From positions 62,001 through 126,000 of the forward strand of contig CAIMCD010000019.1 of assembly GCA_903839405.1 (NCBI GenBank): a DNA stretch of 64,000 bases. The letters are read 5' to 3'. The notes beneath the pieces were generated by a model. It worked only from the letters and a program-made list of their open reading frames with translations. It was not told the DNA's origin and made no database searches. Made by a program: the position numbers and the translations under genes. This DNA is from an uncultured Chlorobiaceae bacterium. Its GTDB lineage: Bacteria > Bacteroidota > Chlorobiia > Chlorobiales > Chlorobiaceae. Every line of letters starts with the position of its first letter. Within the stretch, counting starts at the first letter, position 1. Below are positions 36,341-48,586 of the stretch, one piece after another.

Positions 36341-37504
36341 TTAATCCGCAACCTTCACCGCCATACCGTCCCGCAGCTCATTGGAGGGGTGCACCACCAC
36401 CCTCTCTCCGGGCCTCAGGCCCGCAACCACCTCGGCATCGTAGGTGCCGCGCATACCGATAGTCACGGCTTTTTCGATCGCCCGACCACCTTCAATTGCA
36501 AAGAGATGCCACTCTTTTTTTCCCCTGAAAAGGGCGCTCACCGGTACGCGGAGCACACGGTTAGCTTCACGGAGCACAATGCTCGCCTGAACCCGGAAGT
36601 TATCGCCAAGCAGGGGTTCCCGGTTCTGGAGCACAACGATAATGTTCACCCGTTTTTCCTCAATACCAAGGGCCGAGAGTTTGGTAAAGGCCGCCGGTTC
36701 GATCCGCTGCACCACGCCCAGCAACTCCCCCTTGCCACCCCAGTCGAGAATCTTCACCTTGTTCGCGGCATGTATGCGGATGGCGTCAGAAGAGAGCACG
36801 TCGATCACAATCTCTATTGAAGCGGGATCGCCGATATCGAGCAGCGGCGCACCGGCAGCAACCATCCGCTCACTTTTTTCATGAATACGCAGCACCCGAC
36901 CCTCAACCGGAGAGAAGAGCTGAACCGGCTTGCTTGATAGCTGCCGATCGATAATGGCCTGAAGGGCCTCAAAGCTGTAACGGGCCGCATCAACCTCCGA
37001 GCGGGCTGCGTCACCCTCTCGCTGCATTGTTTTTGCCTCGTTCTCCGAGAGTTCAAAGGTTTCTTTTGATATCGCCCCTTCGCTGAAAAGATTGCGGTAG
37101 CGTGCCGAACGACGCTCGGCCTGTGCAAGAGTGAGGGTCGTCCTGCGCTGGCGGGCAATCGCGGCATCAAGAGCGGCGCGGGACGATGCAGCGCGGGCCA
37201 CAGCCTCTTGCTCCTCACGCCCATCAAGCTGGGGCGGAAGCAGCTCGGCCACAACCTCACCCTTACGGAGCGTTGCTCCCTCTTCAAACCTCACCCTCAC
37301 CAGCTTTCCGCTTACTGGTGCAGCAATCACAAAACGGTCGTTCACCCGGGTGACCCCTTCGCCCTCAAGCGTCTCCTGCAGGGGGCCAAGGGTTGCCACG
37401 GCAACATCCACCGGAAGCGGTGTGGGCCGGAAGACAAAAAAGAGAATAATGGCGGCACCGATAAGGGATAAGCCTATAATGCGCTGGGTTTTGGTAAGAT
37501 GCAT
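36341..37504 (-). CDS. HlyD/MacA-type periplasmic adaptor of an efflux system
   Basis: A 387-residue membrane-fusion protein with one N-terminal membrane helix (about 8-26). Biotinyl-lipoyl halves flank a coiled-coil hairpin: VIAAPVSGKLVRVRFEEGA (about 60) and LFSPVEGRVLRIHEKS (about 195). The hairpin between them is helical with AIARQRRTTLTLAQAERRS. The beta-barrel part includes VIGQ-like strands and the end RPGERVVVHPSNELRDGMAV. It is the first partner downstream of a permease and ATPase in one operon, all minus strand, so it forms an ABC-type efflux or lipid/peptide export system. Substrate unknown. Confidence 0.88.
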   Translation of the reverse strand: MHLTKTQRIIGLSLIGAAIILFFVFRPTPLPVDVAVATLGPLQETLEGEGVTRVNDRFVIAAPVSGKLVRVRFEEGATLRKGEVVAELLPPQLDGREEQEAVARAASSRAALDAAIARQRRTTLTLAQAERRSARYRNLFSEGAISKETFELSENEAKTMQREGDAARSEVDAARYSFEALQAIIDRQLSSKPVQLFSPVEGRVLRIHEKSERMVAAGAPLLDIGDPASIEIVIDVLSSDAIRIHAANKVKILDWGGKGELLGVVQRIEPAAFTKLSALGIEEKRVNIIVVLQNREPLLGDNFRVQASIVLREANRVLRVPVSALFRGKKEWHLFAIEGGRAIEKAVTIGMRGTYDAEVVAGLRPGERVVVHPSNELRDGMAVKVAD

Positions 37505-37508
37505 AAAT

Positions 37509-39872
37509 CTATTCCCTTGTTTTTAAAACCTCGACAAGATCAAGTCCGGTAAGACGCTTTTTAACCAGAAGCGCCGAAACAACCGAGACCAGAATAATAA
37601 CCATAAAAGCAAAAAGAAAGTTATAGGCGCTGAAGACCAGAGGCAACCGGTAGAGTTCGGAACTGAGCGCACGGGCAAGCAGGGCGGAGAGTCCGATACC
37701 AATCAGAAAGCCCACCGGTATGGCGAGCAGCGTCAGCAAGGCCTGTTCGCCAAGCAGGATAAAGGAGACTTCACCCCTCGTCATGCCGAGCACCCGGAGG
37801 CTGGTGAGTTCACGTGCCCGCTCGGAAAGGGAGATCCGCGCTCCGTTATAGACCACAGCAAAGGCAAGCACACAGGCAAACGAGGTCAGAATAAGGGTTG
37901 AAGTGGTCATGCTTTGGGCAATCAGCTCATCAAAGCTCTCCTTCATCGCCTTCAGCATCATGATGCCCGAAACTCCCGGCATCTTTTTGAAGGCCGCATA
38001 GAGCTTGCCCGATTTTGACTGGTCAATGCGCAGATATGCCGCATTCAAGGCCCCGCCATCCCCGGCAAGCCGGTTGAGCGCGTCAAGGTTCATGTAGGCT
38101 GAAAGCCCAAGAATTTCATCAATGGTACCACTGACCAGCAGCTCACGGTGAAGCTGCTTGCCCTGCAGGAAATCAATCTGCAGCCTATCGCCCGCCCGGA
38201 CACCAAGAATATCGGCCAAAGTTGAAGTGAGCACAATACCGTCCGTAGGCAAGGAGAAGCGGCGGTTTGATTTATCGACCAGCCGCTGCAACCCTTCGGC
38301 CGATCGGATGCCCTTGATCGACTGGCGGCGCCGGCGATGGCCAAAACTCATCCTCACCGGCTCCTCCCGATAGTACTCATGCTCCTGCACCCCGTCAAGC
38401 GAGGCAATTGTGTAGGCAACCGAGGGGGGCATGGGGTTATTGAAAATCACCGTAACATCTTCGCGGTGTTTTTCATTGAACTCCACCAGCACCATCCGGT
38501 CAACCGAGTCGTAGGTATAGCGGCCGGCAATGAGAATAGCCACGGCAAGGGAGATCATGAGCACCGAGAGGGCCGCTTTCCACGGGCGGCGCTCAAGGTT
38601 GCGCACAATAATGCGCACCGGCACCGGAATTTTTTTGCGCAGCGCTTCACCATCAAAAATGCCTGGTTTGTAGATCACCGGAGAGTCGGGCCGCATCGCT
38701 TCAGCGGGGGGAAGCTGCACCGCGCTCCGCACCGCACCCAGTGCGCCGACAACCGCTGCGGCAAAACTGAGCAGCACCGAGAGGGCTACATCTTCAAAGC
38801 GGAAGTAGTAGACCAGCTCGGCAAAATTGTAGACATCGCCGTATATATTCATCAGCCCCCGGCCGAGCCATGCACCGAGCAGCGTGCCCACAACCGCACC
38901 GACCGCCGTCGGGATCATGGCAAACCCAAGATAGTGCAACCCCACATCCTCATTGGAGTAGCCCAACGCCTTGAGCACGGCAATCTGGTCGCGCTGGGTA
39001 GCCACAATGCGGCGCAATACAATGTTGAGGAGAAAGACCGCCACGGCAAGAAAGACAAGGGGGAGAAAGGTGATCTGGATACCGACCTGCTTGATCTCGT
39101 CAACAATAAAGCGGTCGGATAGCTGCTCGCTCCGCCCGTAGGCACCAAGGGAGCCGTAGCGGCGAAAGAGGTGGTCGAGCTGCATGATCACATCTTTTTC
39201 CGAGGCTCCGTGAGCGAGCGTGAGCGAGAGATCGTTGAAGGCGCCGCTCATGTTAAGGGCCGACTCCAGCGCCCGTCGACTCATCCAGAAAACCCCGAAG
39301 CGGCGCTTGTCGGGGAAAAAGGAGCCGGGCTGCACCTCGTAGATATACTCCGGAGAGAGCCCCATGCCGACAATCAGCAGCTCCTTCTTCCGCCCATTGA
39401 TCACCGCCGCAACCCGGTCGCCCGGCGCAAGATGGTTGGCTTCAAGGAAGGGTTTGCTTGCAATCACCTCTTCGGGTTTGCCCGGCTCGATATAGCGCCC
39501 TTTTTTCAGAAAGAGATCGTTTAGCACCGGCGTGCGGTACTCCGGAATGGAGACCAGCCGGCCGGTTGCCGGTTCGTCAAGGCCCGGCACATCGAGCGTC
39601 ACGTCGGCATAAATGCGCGTGCTGACCGATGCCACCCCCGGAATCCGGCTCACGGTTTCGCGGTAAAACTCCGGCGCCCGCTTGAGCTGCACAAAAACAT
39701 CGGCAAAGCGGAAACGACTGTAGTAGCGCTCGCGCGAAGCCTCAAGAGAGTACTTGACGCTGCTCATGGAGACAAAAACCGAGATCCCGCATGCCACCAC
39801 AGCCGCCACGGCCAGCATCTGACCCTTAAGGCGCAGCAGTTCGCGCCATAGCTTTCTCTGGAGCGGTTTCAT
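37509..39872 (-). CDS. FtsX-like ABC transporter permease with two FtsX domains
   Basis: A 787-residue permease. It has an N-terminal membrane helix, a large extracytoplasmic MacB-like region, three helices (about 265-380), a second extracytoplasmic region and three final helices. Such duplicated FtsX permeases belong to the MacB/LolC superfamily and act by mechanotransmission in the periplasm. Segments such as QIAVLKALGYSNEDVGLHYL and LTSLRVLGMTRGEVSFILLG are the conserved FtsX coupling stretches. It follows the ATPase by 8 bases and precedes the adaptor by 4. Confidence 0.9.
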   Translation of the reverse strand: MKPLQRKLWRELLRLKGQMLAVAAVVACGISVFVSMSSVKYSLEASRERYYSRFRFADVFVQLKRAPEFYRETVSRIPGVASVSTRIYADVTLDVPGLDEPATGRLVSIPEYRTPVLNDLFLKKGRYIEPGKPEEVIASKPFLEANHLAPGDRVAAVINGRKKELLIVGMGLSPEYIYEVQPGSFFPDKRRFGVFWMSRRALESALNMSGAFNDLSLTLAHGASEKDVIMQLDHLFRRYGSLGAYGRSEQLSDRFIVDEIKQVGIQITFLPLVFLAVAVFLLNIVLRRIVATQRDQIAVLKALGYSNEDVGLHYLGFAMIPTAVGAVVGTLLGAWLGRGLMNIYGDVYNFAELVYYFRFEDVALSVLLSFAAAVVGALGAVRSAVQLPPAEAMRPDSPVIYKPGIFDGEALRKKIPVPVRIIVRNLERRPWKAALSVLMISLAVAILIAGRYTYDSVDRMVLVEFNEKHREDVTVIFNNPMPPSVAYTIASLDGVQEHEYYREEPVRMSFGHRRRRQSIKGIRSAEGLQRLVDKSNRRFSLPTDGIVLTSTLADILGVRAGDRLQIDFLQGKQLHRELLVSGTIDEILGLSAYMNLDALNRLAGDGGALNAAYLRIDQSKSGKLYAAFKKMPGVSGIMMLKAMKESFDELIAQSMTTSTLILTSFACVLAFAVVYNGARISLSERARELTSLRVLGMTRGEVSFILLGEQALLTLLAIPVGFLIGIGLSALLARALSSELYRLPLVFSAYNFLFAFMVIILVSVVSALLVKKRLTGLDLVEVLKTRE

Positions 39873-39880
39873 CGGCGACG

Positions 39881-40609
39881 CTACCAGACCAGTTCAGAGG
39901 GTGACATCCGGGTGAGATTCCTCCGGTCCTCGGCGATCTCCCCGCTCCGCAACCGCACCACCCGGTCGGCCATACCGGCAATCGAAGCGTTGTGGGTAAT
40001 AACAAGGGTTGTCGTGCCCAGCTCTCGGTTGACCTTTTCAATCACGTCGAGCACCAGCTTTCCGGTCTGAAAGTCGAGCGCGCCCGTAGGCTCATCACAG
40101 AGCAAGAGTTCCGGCCGCTTGGCAACCGCCCGGGCAATGGCCACCCGCTGCTGCTCCCCGCCGGAGAGCTGCGCTGGAAAGTGGTTGAGACGGTGAGCGA
40201 GCCCCACCAGCCGCAGAGCCTCCTCCGCCGGCATGGGATTCGGGGCGATTTCGGTCACAAGCTGCACATTTTCAAGGGCCGAAAGGCTTGAAATCAAATT
40301 GTAGAACTGGAAGACAAAGCCGATGGAACGGCGGCGGTAGGCGGTCAGCTCCGCCTCGGTGGCTGCGGTAATCTCGCGACCATGAAAAAAGAGCTTCCCC
40401 TCCGAAGGCACATCGAGGCCACCGATAATATTGAGCAGGGTGGATTTTCCACTGCCCGAAGCGCCCAGCAGCACAGCCAGCTCCCCCGCATAAAAATCCA
40501 GGGAGAGATGCTTGAGCGCATCAACCTGCACCTCGCCCATAATGTAGAATTTCGAGAGGTCACTGATCCTCAGCACCGCCTCTCCCCTCTCCAGCGACTT
40601 ATCCGGCAT
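39881..40609 (-). CDS. ABC transporter ATP-binding protein (MacB/LolD type)
   Basis: A 242-residue ATPase. Walker [13 protein letters not shown] (about 53-64), signature [14 protein letters not shown] (about 149-162) and Walker [12 protein letters not shown] (about 170-180) are all intact. [15 protein letters not shown] is the Q loop region of the LolD/MacB subfamily. It starts the ATPase-permease-adaptor operon, so it powers that system. Confidence 0.93.
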   Translation of the reverse strand: MPDKSLERGEAVLRISDLSKFYIMGEVQVDALKHLSLDFYAGELAVLLGASGSGKSTLLNIIGGLDVPSEGKLFFHGREITAATEAELTAYRRRSIGFVFQFYNLISSLSALENVQLVTEIAPNPMPAEEALRLVGLAHRLNHFPAQLSGGEQQRVAIARAVAKRPELLLCDEPTGALDFQTGKLVLDVIEKVNRELGTTTLVITHNASIAGMADRVVRLRSGEIAEDRRNLTRMSPSELVW

Positions 40610-41002
40610 GGAAACAATTTCTCTTTATTCAAAAACAAACATTGCACTCTACAACCCCAAAAAGAGCCTGATGATTCCTTGAGCCCCGGCACAATGATAC
40701 CAGTAAAAGCACCGTAAGTAATCTTTTAGGGAAAGTAATCTGTTCGCTTTACTGGCTGATTACGGTCGAGGCGAAGGGGTAACGAAAGAGAGAGAGGAAT
40801 CGATTGGTACGGGAGGGTGTTGTTTTGACTGATTTTTCTGCAGGAGAAACCGGCTTCCTTGCCACGTTAACCGGCAAGGAAGGTAATGAAACCCGTTTGT
40901 TATGGCCTTGTAATACTATGCGATAAAGCATCTGTCATAAATAACCTGGAAATCCCGAAAAGCCGAAAATACCCTGATTACGATCCATCAAATAACAAAA
41001 AT
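40610..41002. other. Intergenic region with a strong hairpin
   Basis: A 393-base stretch upstream of the ABC operon. No convincing gene. It contains the hairpin at 40854-40882. Confidence 0.5.
40854..40882. repeat. 10-bp perfect hairpin in the intergenic region
   Basis: CTTCCTTGCC at 40854-40863 pairs with GGCAAGGAAG at 40873-40882 around a 9-base loop. Flanking CCGG on both arms can shift the pairing. It has no T tract and its role is unknown. Confidence 0.7.
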
Positions 41003-41365
41003 TTATCCTGGAGTTGAAGATGATTCTGTTTTATTTGAAGAGATATAACAGGAAAAGGTACCTGGAACCTGCTCTTTTTCGAGGTGAAGATGCAACAGGT
41101 GCAACAGTTGGTCTATTTCATGAAGCAGATTGCGATGGTTTACAGCAAGAGCGACAAGAAAAAACGGAAAGGAAATATGCTCTTTTCTCAGCTTTCTGAG
41201 AACATTACCCATAGCCTGCGTCATAAAGGGAAAATTTCGCTTAACACCAACGAGAGAGTTATTTTCAACTATTTCACGTTCAGCGTCGGCATAATCACAT
41301 TTGAAATAAAAATCTTCAGGACCAATCCACTCTATGATAATCTTTATCGGTTTAATATTGCTCAT
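41003..41365 (-). CDS. Possible small protein of unknown function
   Basis: A 120-residue open frame with reasonable protein-like composition in its first 90 residues: KIIIEWIGPEDFYFKCDYAD and NFPFMTQAMGNVLRKLRKE. The tail after about residue 100 is less convincing. Two short plus-strand frames overlap it. I chose the minus strand by residue composition only. No family recognised. Confidence 0.45.
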   Translation of the reverse strand: MSNIKPIKIIIEWIGPEDFYFKCDYADAEREIVENNSLVGVKRNFPFMTQAMGNVLRKLRKEHISFPFFLVALAVNHRNLLHEIDQLLHLLHLHLEKEQVPGTFSCYISSNKTESSSTPG

Positions 41366-41670
41366 TGGTCATCTTGATTTGTTATTCCTTGAAAAATATT
41401 TTCCCGTTTAATGTATATAAATACTCCCCTTGTTTTAGTGCTCCATATGTTACAAAAATGCAAATAATCAGAATCCTCAAACTTTACTATAGTAATATGA
41501 AAAGACAATTTATTTTTATTGAAATACAGCACTAATCAAAACCTATATATAATCAGGTCAGATGGACAGATCAATGAATTGATGTCACAGAGTTGTAACA
41601 AAGGATGCTCTGTATTTTTATTAATTTCACCTGAAAACAGTCATCACTATTAATATTAATATGATTGAGT
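41366..41670. other. AT-rich intergenic region upstream of the phosphoesterase gene
   Basis: About 305 bases, clearly AT-richer than its surroundings. It probably contains the promoter of the following phosphoesterase. No further structure recognised. Confidence 0.45.
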
Positions 41671-43188
41671 ATGTTTAAGCCTCTGTTACGCCAATTTGAG
41701 CGGTATTTATTTCTAGTTCTTACCCTCTTTTTATTATCAGGTTACGGCACCTTGTCGGGGTCACCGAGAGAGAAAAAAACTTCTCTTGACAAAATTGAGA
41801 CAATAGTCGTTATCTATGCCGAAAATCGGAGTTTTGATAACCTGTACGGACTCTTTCCTGGTGCAAATGGCATTATTGATCTTGATGAGAAGGCTTTCAT
41901 ACAAAGAGAGCGCGACGGCTTGACTCCTCTGCAAAAGCTTCCATCGGTCTGGAACGCGGCTGGTTCTCCGGTTATGGATAAACTGAACTTTATTTCGGAA
42001 CTGCCCAATAAACCATTCCGCATTGAAGGTGCGCCCAGCTCCTTGTCCGGAGGGCTGCTCCCAAAGCAAGCTACGCCTGACCTGGCCCATCGGTTTTACC
42101 AGAATCAAATGCAGATTAACGGTGGAAAAAACGATCAGTTTGCCGCATGGTCGGATGCGGGCGGTCTCGCAATGGGCTATTACGATGGTTCAGTGATGCG
42201 GATGTGGAAATTAGCAGAGCACTACACGCTTGCTGATAATTTTTTTATGGCGGCTTTTGGCGGCTCATTTCTCAACCACTTCTGGTTGATCAGTGCATCT
42301 ACACCGCGCTACCCTGATGCGCCCGACAATCTCAAAAGCAGCGTTGAAGAGAGTGGCTTGAGGCTAAAAACAGCCGAAAACTCCCCGGTTACAGCCCTCT
42401 CCGGCAAGCCGATATTTGTTGCCGACAAGCCGCTGACTCCCGACGGCTATGCGGTTAATACCATGCAACCGCCCTATCAGCCGAGTGGGATAGCTCCGGC
42501 TGAAGGTGGTGAAGGGCAACTTGCCGACAAAGCAAAAAATCCACTCCCTCCCCAAAATTTTAAAACCATCGGAGATGCCTTAAGTGAGAAAGGTATTTTA
42601 TGGAGATGGTATGCCGGCGCATGGAATGAGGCCCTCCGTAACCGGGCTGTAATCAATAACAGTGCAACAGCAAACTTCCAGCCACACCATCAGCCCTTCA
42701 ATTATTTCAAACGATTTGATCCGAGCACCAAGGCTGGCTCCAGAGAGCGAAAAATCCATCTGAAAGATTATTCGGATTTACAAAAGGATATTGATTCTGG
42801 CACACTACCATCAGTTGTTTTTTATAAACCTGAGGGAAAACTGAATCAACATCCAGGCTATACGGATGTGATGAGTGGAGATATGCATATTGCAGATGTT
42901 GTTGAAAAGCTACAAAAAAGCCCGCAATGGAAAAAGATGGTTATCATTGTAACCTATGATGAAAATGGTGGGTATTGGGATCATGTTGCGCCTCCAAAAG
43001 GTGATCGTTGGGGGCCGGGCACAAGAGTTCCAACAATTATTATATCACCATTTGCTAAAACTCATTTTATCGATCACACCATTTATGACACAACATCTAT
43101 CCTGAAATTGATAACGAATCGCTTTCACCTTGATCCATTACAGGGGATCAGATATCAAGTAGGCGATTTAAGCAATGCATTCAACTGA
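41671..43188 (+). CDS. Phospholipase C / acid phosphatase-family phosphoesterase
   Basis: A 505-residue secreted or membrane-tethered hydrolase of the phosphoesterase family that includes phospholipase C and AcpA-type acid phosphatase. The N-terminus has a hydrophobic signal (YLFLVLTLFLLSGYGTLSG). Key motifs: VVIYAENRSFDNLYGLFPG (metal and nucleophile region), FFMAAFGGSFLNHFWLIS, and IVTYDENGGYWDHVAPP with the metal-binding Asp, Glu and His. The ending VPTIIISPFAK and HTIYDTTSILKLI also fits. The ATG at 41671 is preferred over TTG at 41665. The substrate is a phosphomonoester or phospholipid, not resolved by eye. Confidence 0.88.
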   Translation: MFKPLLRQFERYLFLVLTLFLLSGYGTLSGSPREKKTSLDKIETIVVIYAENRSFDNLYGLFPGANGIIDLDEKAFIQRERDGLTPLQKLPSVWNAAGSPVMDKLNFISELPNKPFRIEGAPSSLSGGLLPKQATPDLAHRFYQNQMQINGGKNDQFAAWSDAGGLAMGYYDGSVMRMWKLAEHYTLADNFFMAAFGGSFLNHFWLISASTPRYPDAPDNLKSSVEESGLRLKTAENSPVTALSGKPIFVADKPLTPDGYAVNTMQPPYQPSGIAPAEGGEGQLADKAKNPLPPQNFKTIGDALSEKGILWRWYAGAWNEALRNRAVINNSATANFQPHHQPFNYFKRFDPSTKAGSRERKIHLKDYSDLQKDIDSGTLPSVVFYKPEGKLNQHPGYTDVMSGDMHIADVVEKLQKSPQWKKMVIIVTYDENGGYWDHVAPPKGDRWGPGTRVPTIIISPFAKTHFIDHTIYDTTSILKLITNRFHLDPLQGIRYQVGDLSNAFN

Positions 43189-43233
43189 TTCCATATTGCA
43201 CAGGAGAGACAATCAGTATAAAAAAATTCTTTC

Positions 43234-44358
43234 ATGGCGGGAATATTTACCGGTTTATTCTCTTCTGGCGGCAAGGCGATGCGCAAGCATCCCCATCTTG
43301 AGCGGTTGCTCCATACGGCAACGCCGGTAAAGCTTGATCACTCCTCAAAAATTTTGATTCTGAGTGATCTGCACATGGGGAACGGTGGTCGGCTTGATGA
43401 TTTCCGGCCAAATGCCACACTGGTTAAAACCATTCTCAAGAGCTACTATTTGCAGGAAGAATACTCTTTGGTGCTCAATGGTGATATTGAAGAGCTCTAC
43501 AAGTTTCCTCTCGCAACCATTGAATCGGAGTGGAGTGAACTCTATGATCTTTTTCAACAGTTCAAACAGAACGGCTTTTTCTGGAAAACATACGGAAACC
43601 ATGATGCCGCACTGCTCAACAACAACTCCTACCGGCTTGCCTCTTCGCTGGTAGAGTCGGTGAAGTTTCTATACGGCAAGGAGACCATCCTGCTTTTTCA
43701 TGGCCATCAGGCTTCGGTTATTTTGTGGGAGAGCATTCCCCTTCTGAGTCGAGCCATTATCTTTTTTCTTCGCTACATTGCAAAACCTGCCGGTATCAAA
43801 AACTACTCGGTTGCCTATAACAGCCGCCGAAAGTATGCCCTTGAAAAATCGATTTATGACTTTTCAAACCGGGCAAAAATCATCTCTATCATCGGCCACA
43901 CCCATCGGCCCTTGTTTGAATCGCTCTCCAAGGTTGATTTTTTGAACTACAAAATCGAGGAGCTTTGCCGGGCTTACGCATCGGCCGATACGGAGCTGTG
44001 CCGCGAAATTGAGGAGAAGATTGATGCCTTGAAAGCTGAACTTGAGGAGTGCTATAAAAAAGGAAAAAAAGTCGGCCTGCCGGGCGGACTCTACAACATG
44101 CTTCCGATTCCAAGCGTGTTTAACTCCGGATGTACGATTGGCAAGCGCGGCATTACCGCTCTTGAAATTGAGGGCAGCATGATTCGGCTTGTCTGCTGGT
44201 ACAACGGCAAACAGAGTGAATCCTTTACCAGCACAAAAGATAACCGCCCGACCACGCTTGCCGAAACAGGCCTTTCAAGGATTGTGCTCAACGAGGACTC
44301 TCTCGACTACGCCTTTTCCCGCATCAATCTTCTGGCACGAGGCCGAACGGATGGGTAA
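43234..44358 (+). CDS. Calcineurin-like metallophosphoesterase
   Basis: A 374-residue metallophosphoesterase. All motifs of the fold are present: ILILSDLHMGN (D-x-H), LVLNGDIEE (GD), YGNHDAALL (GNHD), LLFHGHQASV (GH) and IIGHTHRPLFE (GHTH). These bind two metal ions. No signal peptide is convincing, so it is probably cytoplasmic or membrane-associated. It follows the preceding phosphoesterase by 45 bases on the same strand and may share its transcript. Substrate is unknown; UDP-2,3-diacylglucosamine hydrolase-like and nucleotide phosphodiesterase roles are both possible. Confidence 0.88.
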   Translation: MAGIFTGLFSSGGKAMRKHPHLERLLHTATPVKLDHSSKILILSDLHMGNGGRLDDFRPNATLVKTILKSYYLQEEYSLVLNGDIEELYKFPLATIESEWSELYDLFQQFKQNGFFWKTYGNHDAALLNNNSYRLASSLVESVKFLYGKETILLFHGHQASVILWESIPLLSRAIIFFLRYIAKPAGIKNYSVAYNSRRKYALEKSIYDFSNRAKIISIIGHTHRPLFESLSKVDFLNYKIEELCRAYASADTELCREIEEKIDALKAELEECYKKGKKVGLPGGLYNMLPIPSVFNSGCTIGKRGITALEIEGSMIRLVCWYNGKQSESFTSTKDNRPTTLAETGLSRIVLNEDSLDYAFSRINLLARGRTDG

Positions 44359-44425
44359 ATGTGGAATAGATAAATCTGTTTGATATTTAATGCAGTAATG
44401 AAATACCTATAAAATGACGATCAAG

Positions 44426-45295
44426 TTAACAGACTTGTTCGATATTTTTGATTTCAGGAAGATATTGTTTCCATTTTTCTTTGACATAATCAAAAAAGCC
44501 CTCTACCACCTGAGCTTTGCATACCGTAGCTAATTCTCTTCCAACCTGAGTAAGCAAAACATGACCAATAGGAAGCTTATTATCCTTTTCCAACCCCATC
44601 GTGAAGTTCAACAGTTCTCCATAATACATTAGTGAAAATGTCTTTGGCAATTCAAGTCTCTCAAATCCTGATAATGAATCAAACCGGATAAGACCAATGC
44701 TATCGAGATGGGTCAATGTCATAAAGTTGATACCCTTGTCGTTATAAATAGAAGCTTTTGCATCAAAAATCAAGGCTTGCAAATCAGGGACGAACCAGCC
44801 AAAGCTGCATAAAGCCTGAAATAGTTCTGCATCTGTTTTGTCAAGATCGCCGAGAAAATTAACGGTTCGCTTGGAATAGGTTCCCGGAGAGTTGGCTTCG
44901 CCTGCCAAGACGCTTGCCCAAAGGTCTTGCATATCACTATCAGAAATGATCCGTGATTTATCAAAAAAGTTTGTAACCCAATCATCCTCCATTCTGCTGG
45001 GGTCTGATCCCTCCTTCAGTTGAGAGAGAGCTTTTTCTGTTATTGTCTCCATATTCTCTTGCCGATTTGCTTCTTCTTCGACAAAGCGATGCATTGCCCT
45101 GCGATGCAAATCAGTAATTTCTATTTCTGACTTTGCCCTTATGAGACTTACTTCGGCTTCAGCCTTCGCCATCCTCTTTATCTGCCACGGTGCAAACATA
45201 CCTCCAACAGCATGTGAGACTTTCTTGATTAAAGTATCTGCTGGCTTGGACAACTCTCCAAAATTTACAAGAGATACGGATTTATCATCTGACAT
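44426..45295 (-). CDS. DUF2806 domain protein
   Basis: A 289-residue protein matching DUF2806: EDDWVTNFFDKSRIISDSDMQ, DLWASVLAGEANSPGTYSKR and TVNFLGDLDKTDAELFQALC. The N-terminal part is helical and charged (MAKAEAEVSLIRAKSEIEI). No signal peptide or membrane segment. The function of the family is unknown to me; members occur sporadically and near mobile or defence genes. It sits next to a toxin-antitoxin pair. Confidence 0.83.
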   Translation of the reverse strand: MSDDKSVSLVNFGELSKPADTLIKKVSHAVGGMFAPWQIKRMAKAEAEVSLIRAKSEIEITDLHRRAMHRFVEEEANRQENMETITEKALSQLKEGSDPSRMEDDWVTNFFDKSRIISDSDMQDLWASVLAGEANSPGTYSKRTVNFLGDLDKTDAELFQALCSFGWFVPDLQALIFDAKASIYNDKGINFMTLTHLDSIGLIRFDSLSGFERLELPKTFSLMYYGELLNFTMGLEKDNKLPIGHVLLTQVGRELATVCKAQVVEGFFDYVKEKWKQYLPEIKNIEQVC

Positions 45296-45476
45296 TTCTT
45301 CTCCTCACCAAATATTATTATGACTGAACTGAGCAATTCAGAAAAAAACAGACCGTTCTCTTATCAATGTAATTAATTGCGTTCATTGTTCAGCAATCTC
45401 CTCATATAAAAAAGAGAGCAGCGAGATTGTAAGGAGACAAGACGAATTGTTATAAATCAAGAGGAAATCTGCAACA

Positions 45477-45881
45477 TCACTGGTTCACCAGCAGTGTAAA
45501 CAAATCGGATTGGGCGGCTTTTTTGTCGAAGGTCAACACAGCCTCACAACCGGATGAACGTGCAGCAAAACCAATCAGCAGGTCTGAAAGATCAAGATTA
45601 TTTTTGCGGCCGTCAGCAATAAAAGAGCGTACGGCTGGCTGAGCCTCAAACACAAGAATGGGAAGGAGCAAAAGCTCAGCAAGGGCATCAAGAATTTCAT
45701 TCCGCGCAATTGCATAAACAGAATCGAGCACCCATATCAGCTCAAGCAGAACCGGAAGAGAGACAAAAAAAACCGCTTTTTCCGACTCGGCCGCTTTAAA
45801 CAACCGGTAAACGCTCTCTGCCTCTTCGGCGTCATCACGCACCAGAAAGCGGGCAAGGATATTGGTATCAAGCGCGTTCAC
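45477..45881 (-). CDS. vapC: VapC-type PIN-domain ribonuclease toxin
   Basis: A 134-residue PIN-domain protein. It begins with ALDTNILARFLVRDD, where D5 is the first metal-binding acid. LLELIWVLDSVY (with E47), then NLDLSDLLIGFAAR and VLTFDKKAAQS supply the remaining acidic residues. VapC toxins cleave tRNA or rRNA when unbound. It overlaps the antitoxin gene by 4 bases and follows it. Confidence 0.9.
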   Translation of the reverse strand: MNALDTNILARFLVRDDAEEAESVYRLFKAAESEKAVFFVSLPVLLELIWVLDSVYAIARNEILDALAELLLLPILVFEAQPAVRSFIADGRKNNLDLSDLLIGFAARSSGCEAVLTFDKKAAQSDLFTLLVNQ

Positions 45882-46126
45882 AGCCCCTGCTGTTTGAATT
45901 TTTGCCGAAGCGCCTCATTGATCTCCTCGGTTGAAAGAGCTGTTCGTTCAGCCTTAAAGAGTTTGCCGAAAAGATCATCCACATTTTTTTTGATCGGCGT
46001 AACCACTATACGCCCACCCTGTTCGCAGAAAAACTCAAGCTTGTCGCCCGAATGCAATCCAAAAGCATCCCGAACCTCTTTTGGAATCGTTATCTGTCCT
46101 TTATTGGTGATCGTTGCAATAGCCAT
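45878..46126 (-). CDS. vapB: VapB-type AbrB/SpoVT antitoxin
   Basis: An 82-residue protein. The N-terminal AbrB/SpoVT swapped-hairpin DNA-binding domain shows as ATITNKGQITIPKEVRDAFGL followed by GDKLEFFCEQGGRIVV. The C-terminal half, STEEINEALRQKFKQQ, would wrap the toxin. It lies first in the pair, with a 4-base overlap to the toxin gene, so it likely autoregulates the operon. Confidence 0.9.
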   Translation of the reverse strand: MAIATITNKGQITIPKEVRDAFGLHSGDKLEFFCEQGGRIVVTPIKKNVDDLFGKLFKAERTALSTEEINEALRQKFKQQGL

Positions 46127-46306
46127 CACGACGCTCCTTACTCAGGTTATCAATCCTTACTTGACGGTAAGGGAATTTAGAAAAAAGAGAGTAACCAGCA
46201 ACTAAAGAAAATAATTACCGCATCAATAAGCGGTAGCAAATCATTACAGGATGATGTAAATTAAAGATAATATTTTAGCGGTCGCTCATTTGTGAAATTG
46301 GCGTGA

Positions 46307-48568
<2,262 letters not shown>

Positions 48569-48586
48569 CTTGGGAGGATAGAGGCA

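Noticed and set aside
40749..40931. 60-residue minus-strand frame in the region upstream of the ABC operon
   Set aside because: It spans the hairpin at 40854-40882, has no ribosome binding site, and lacks protein-like features.
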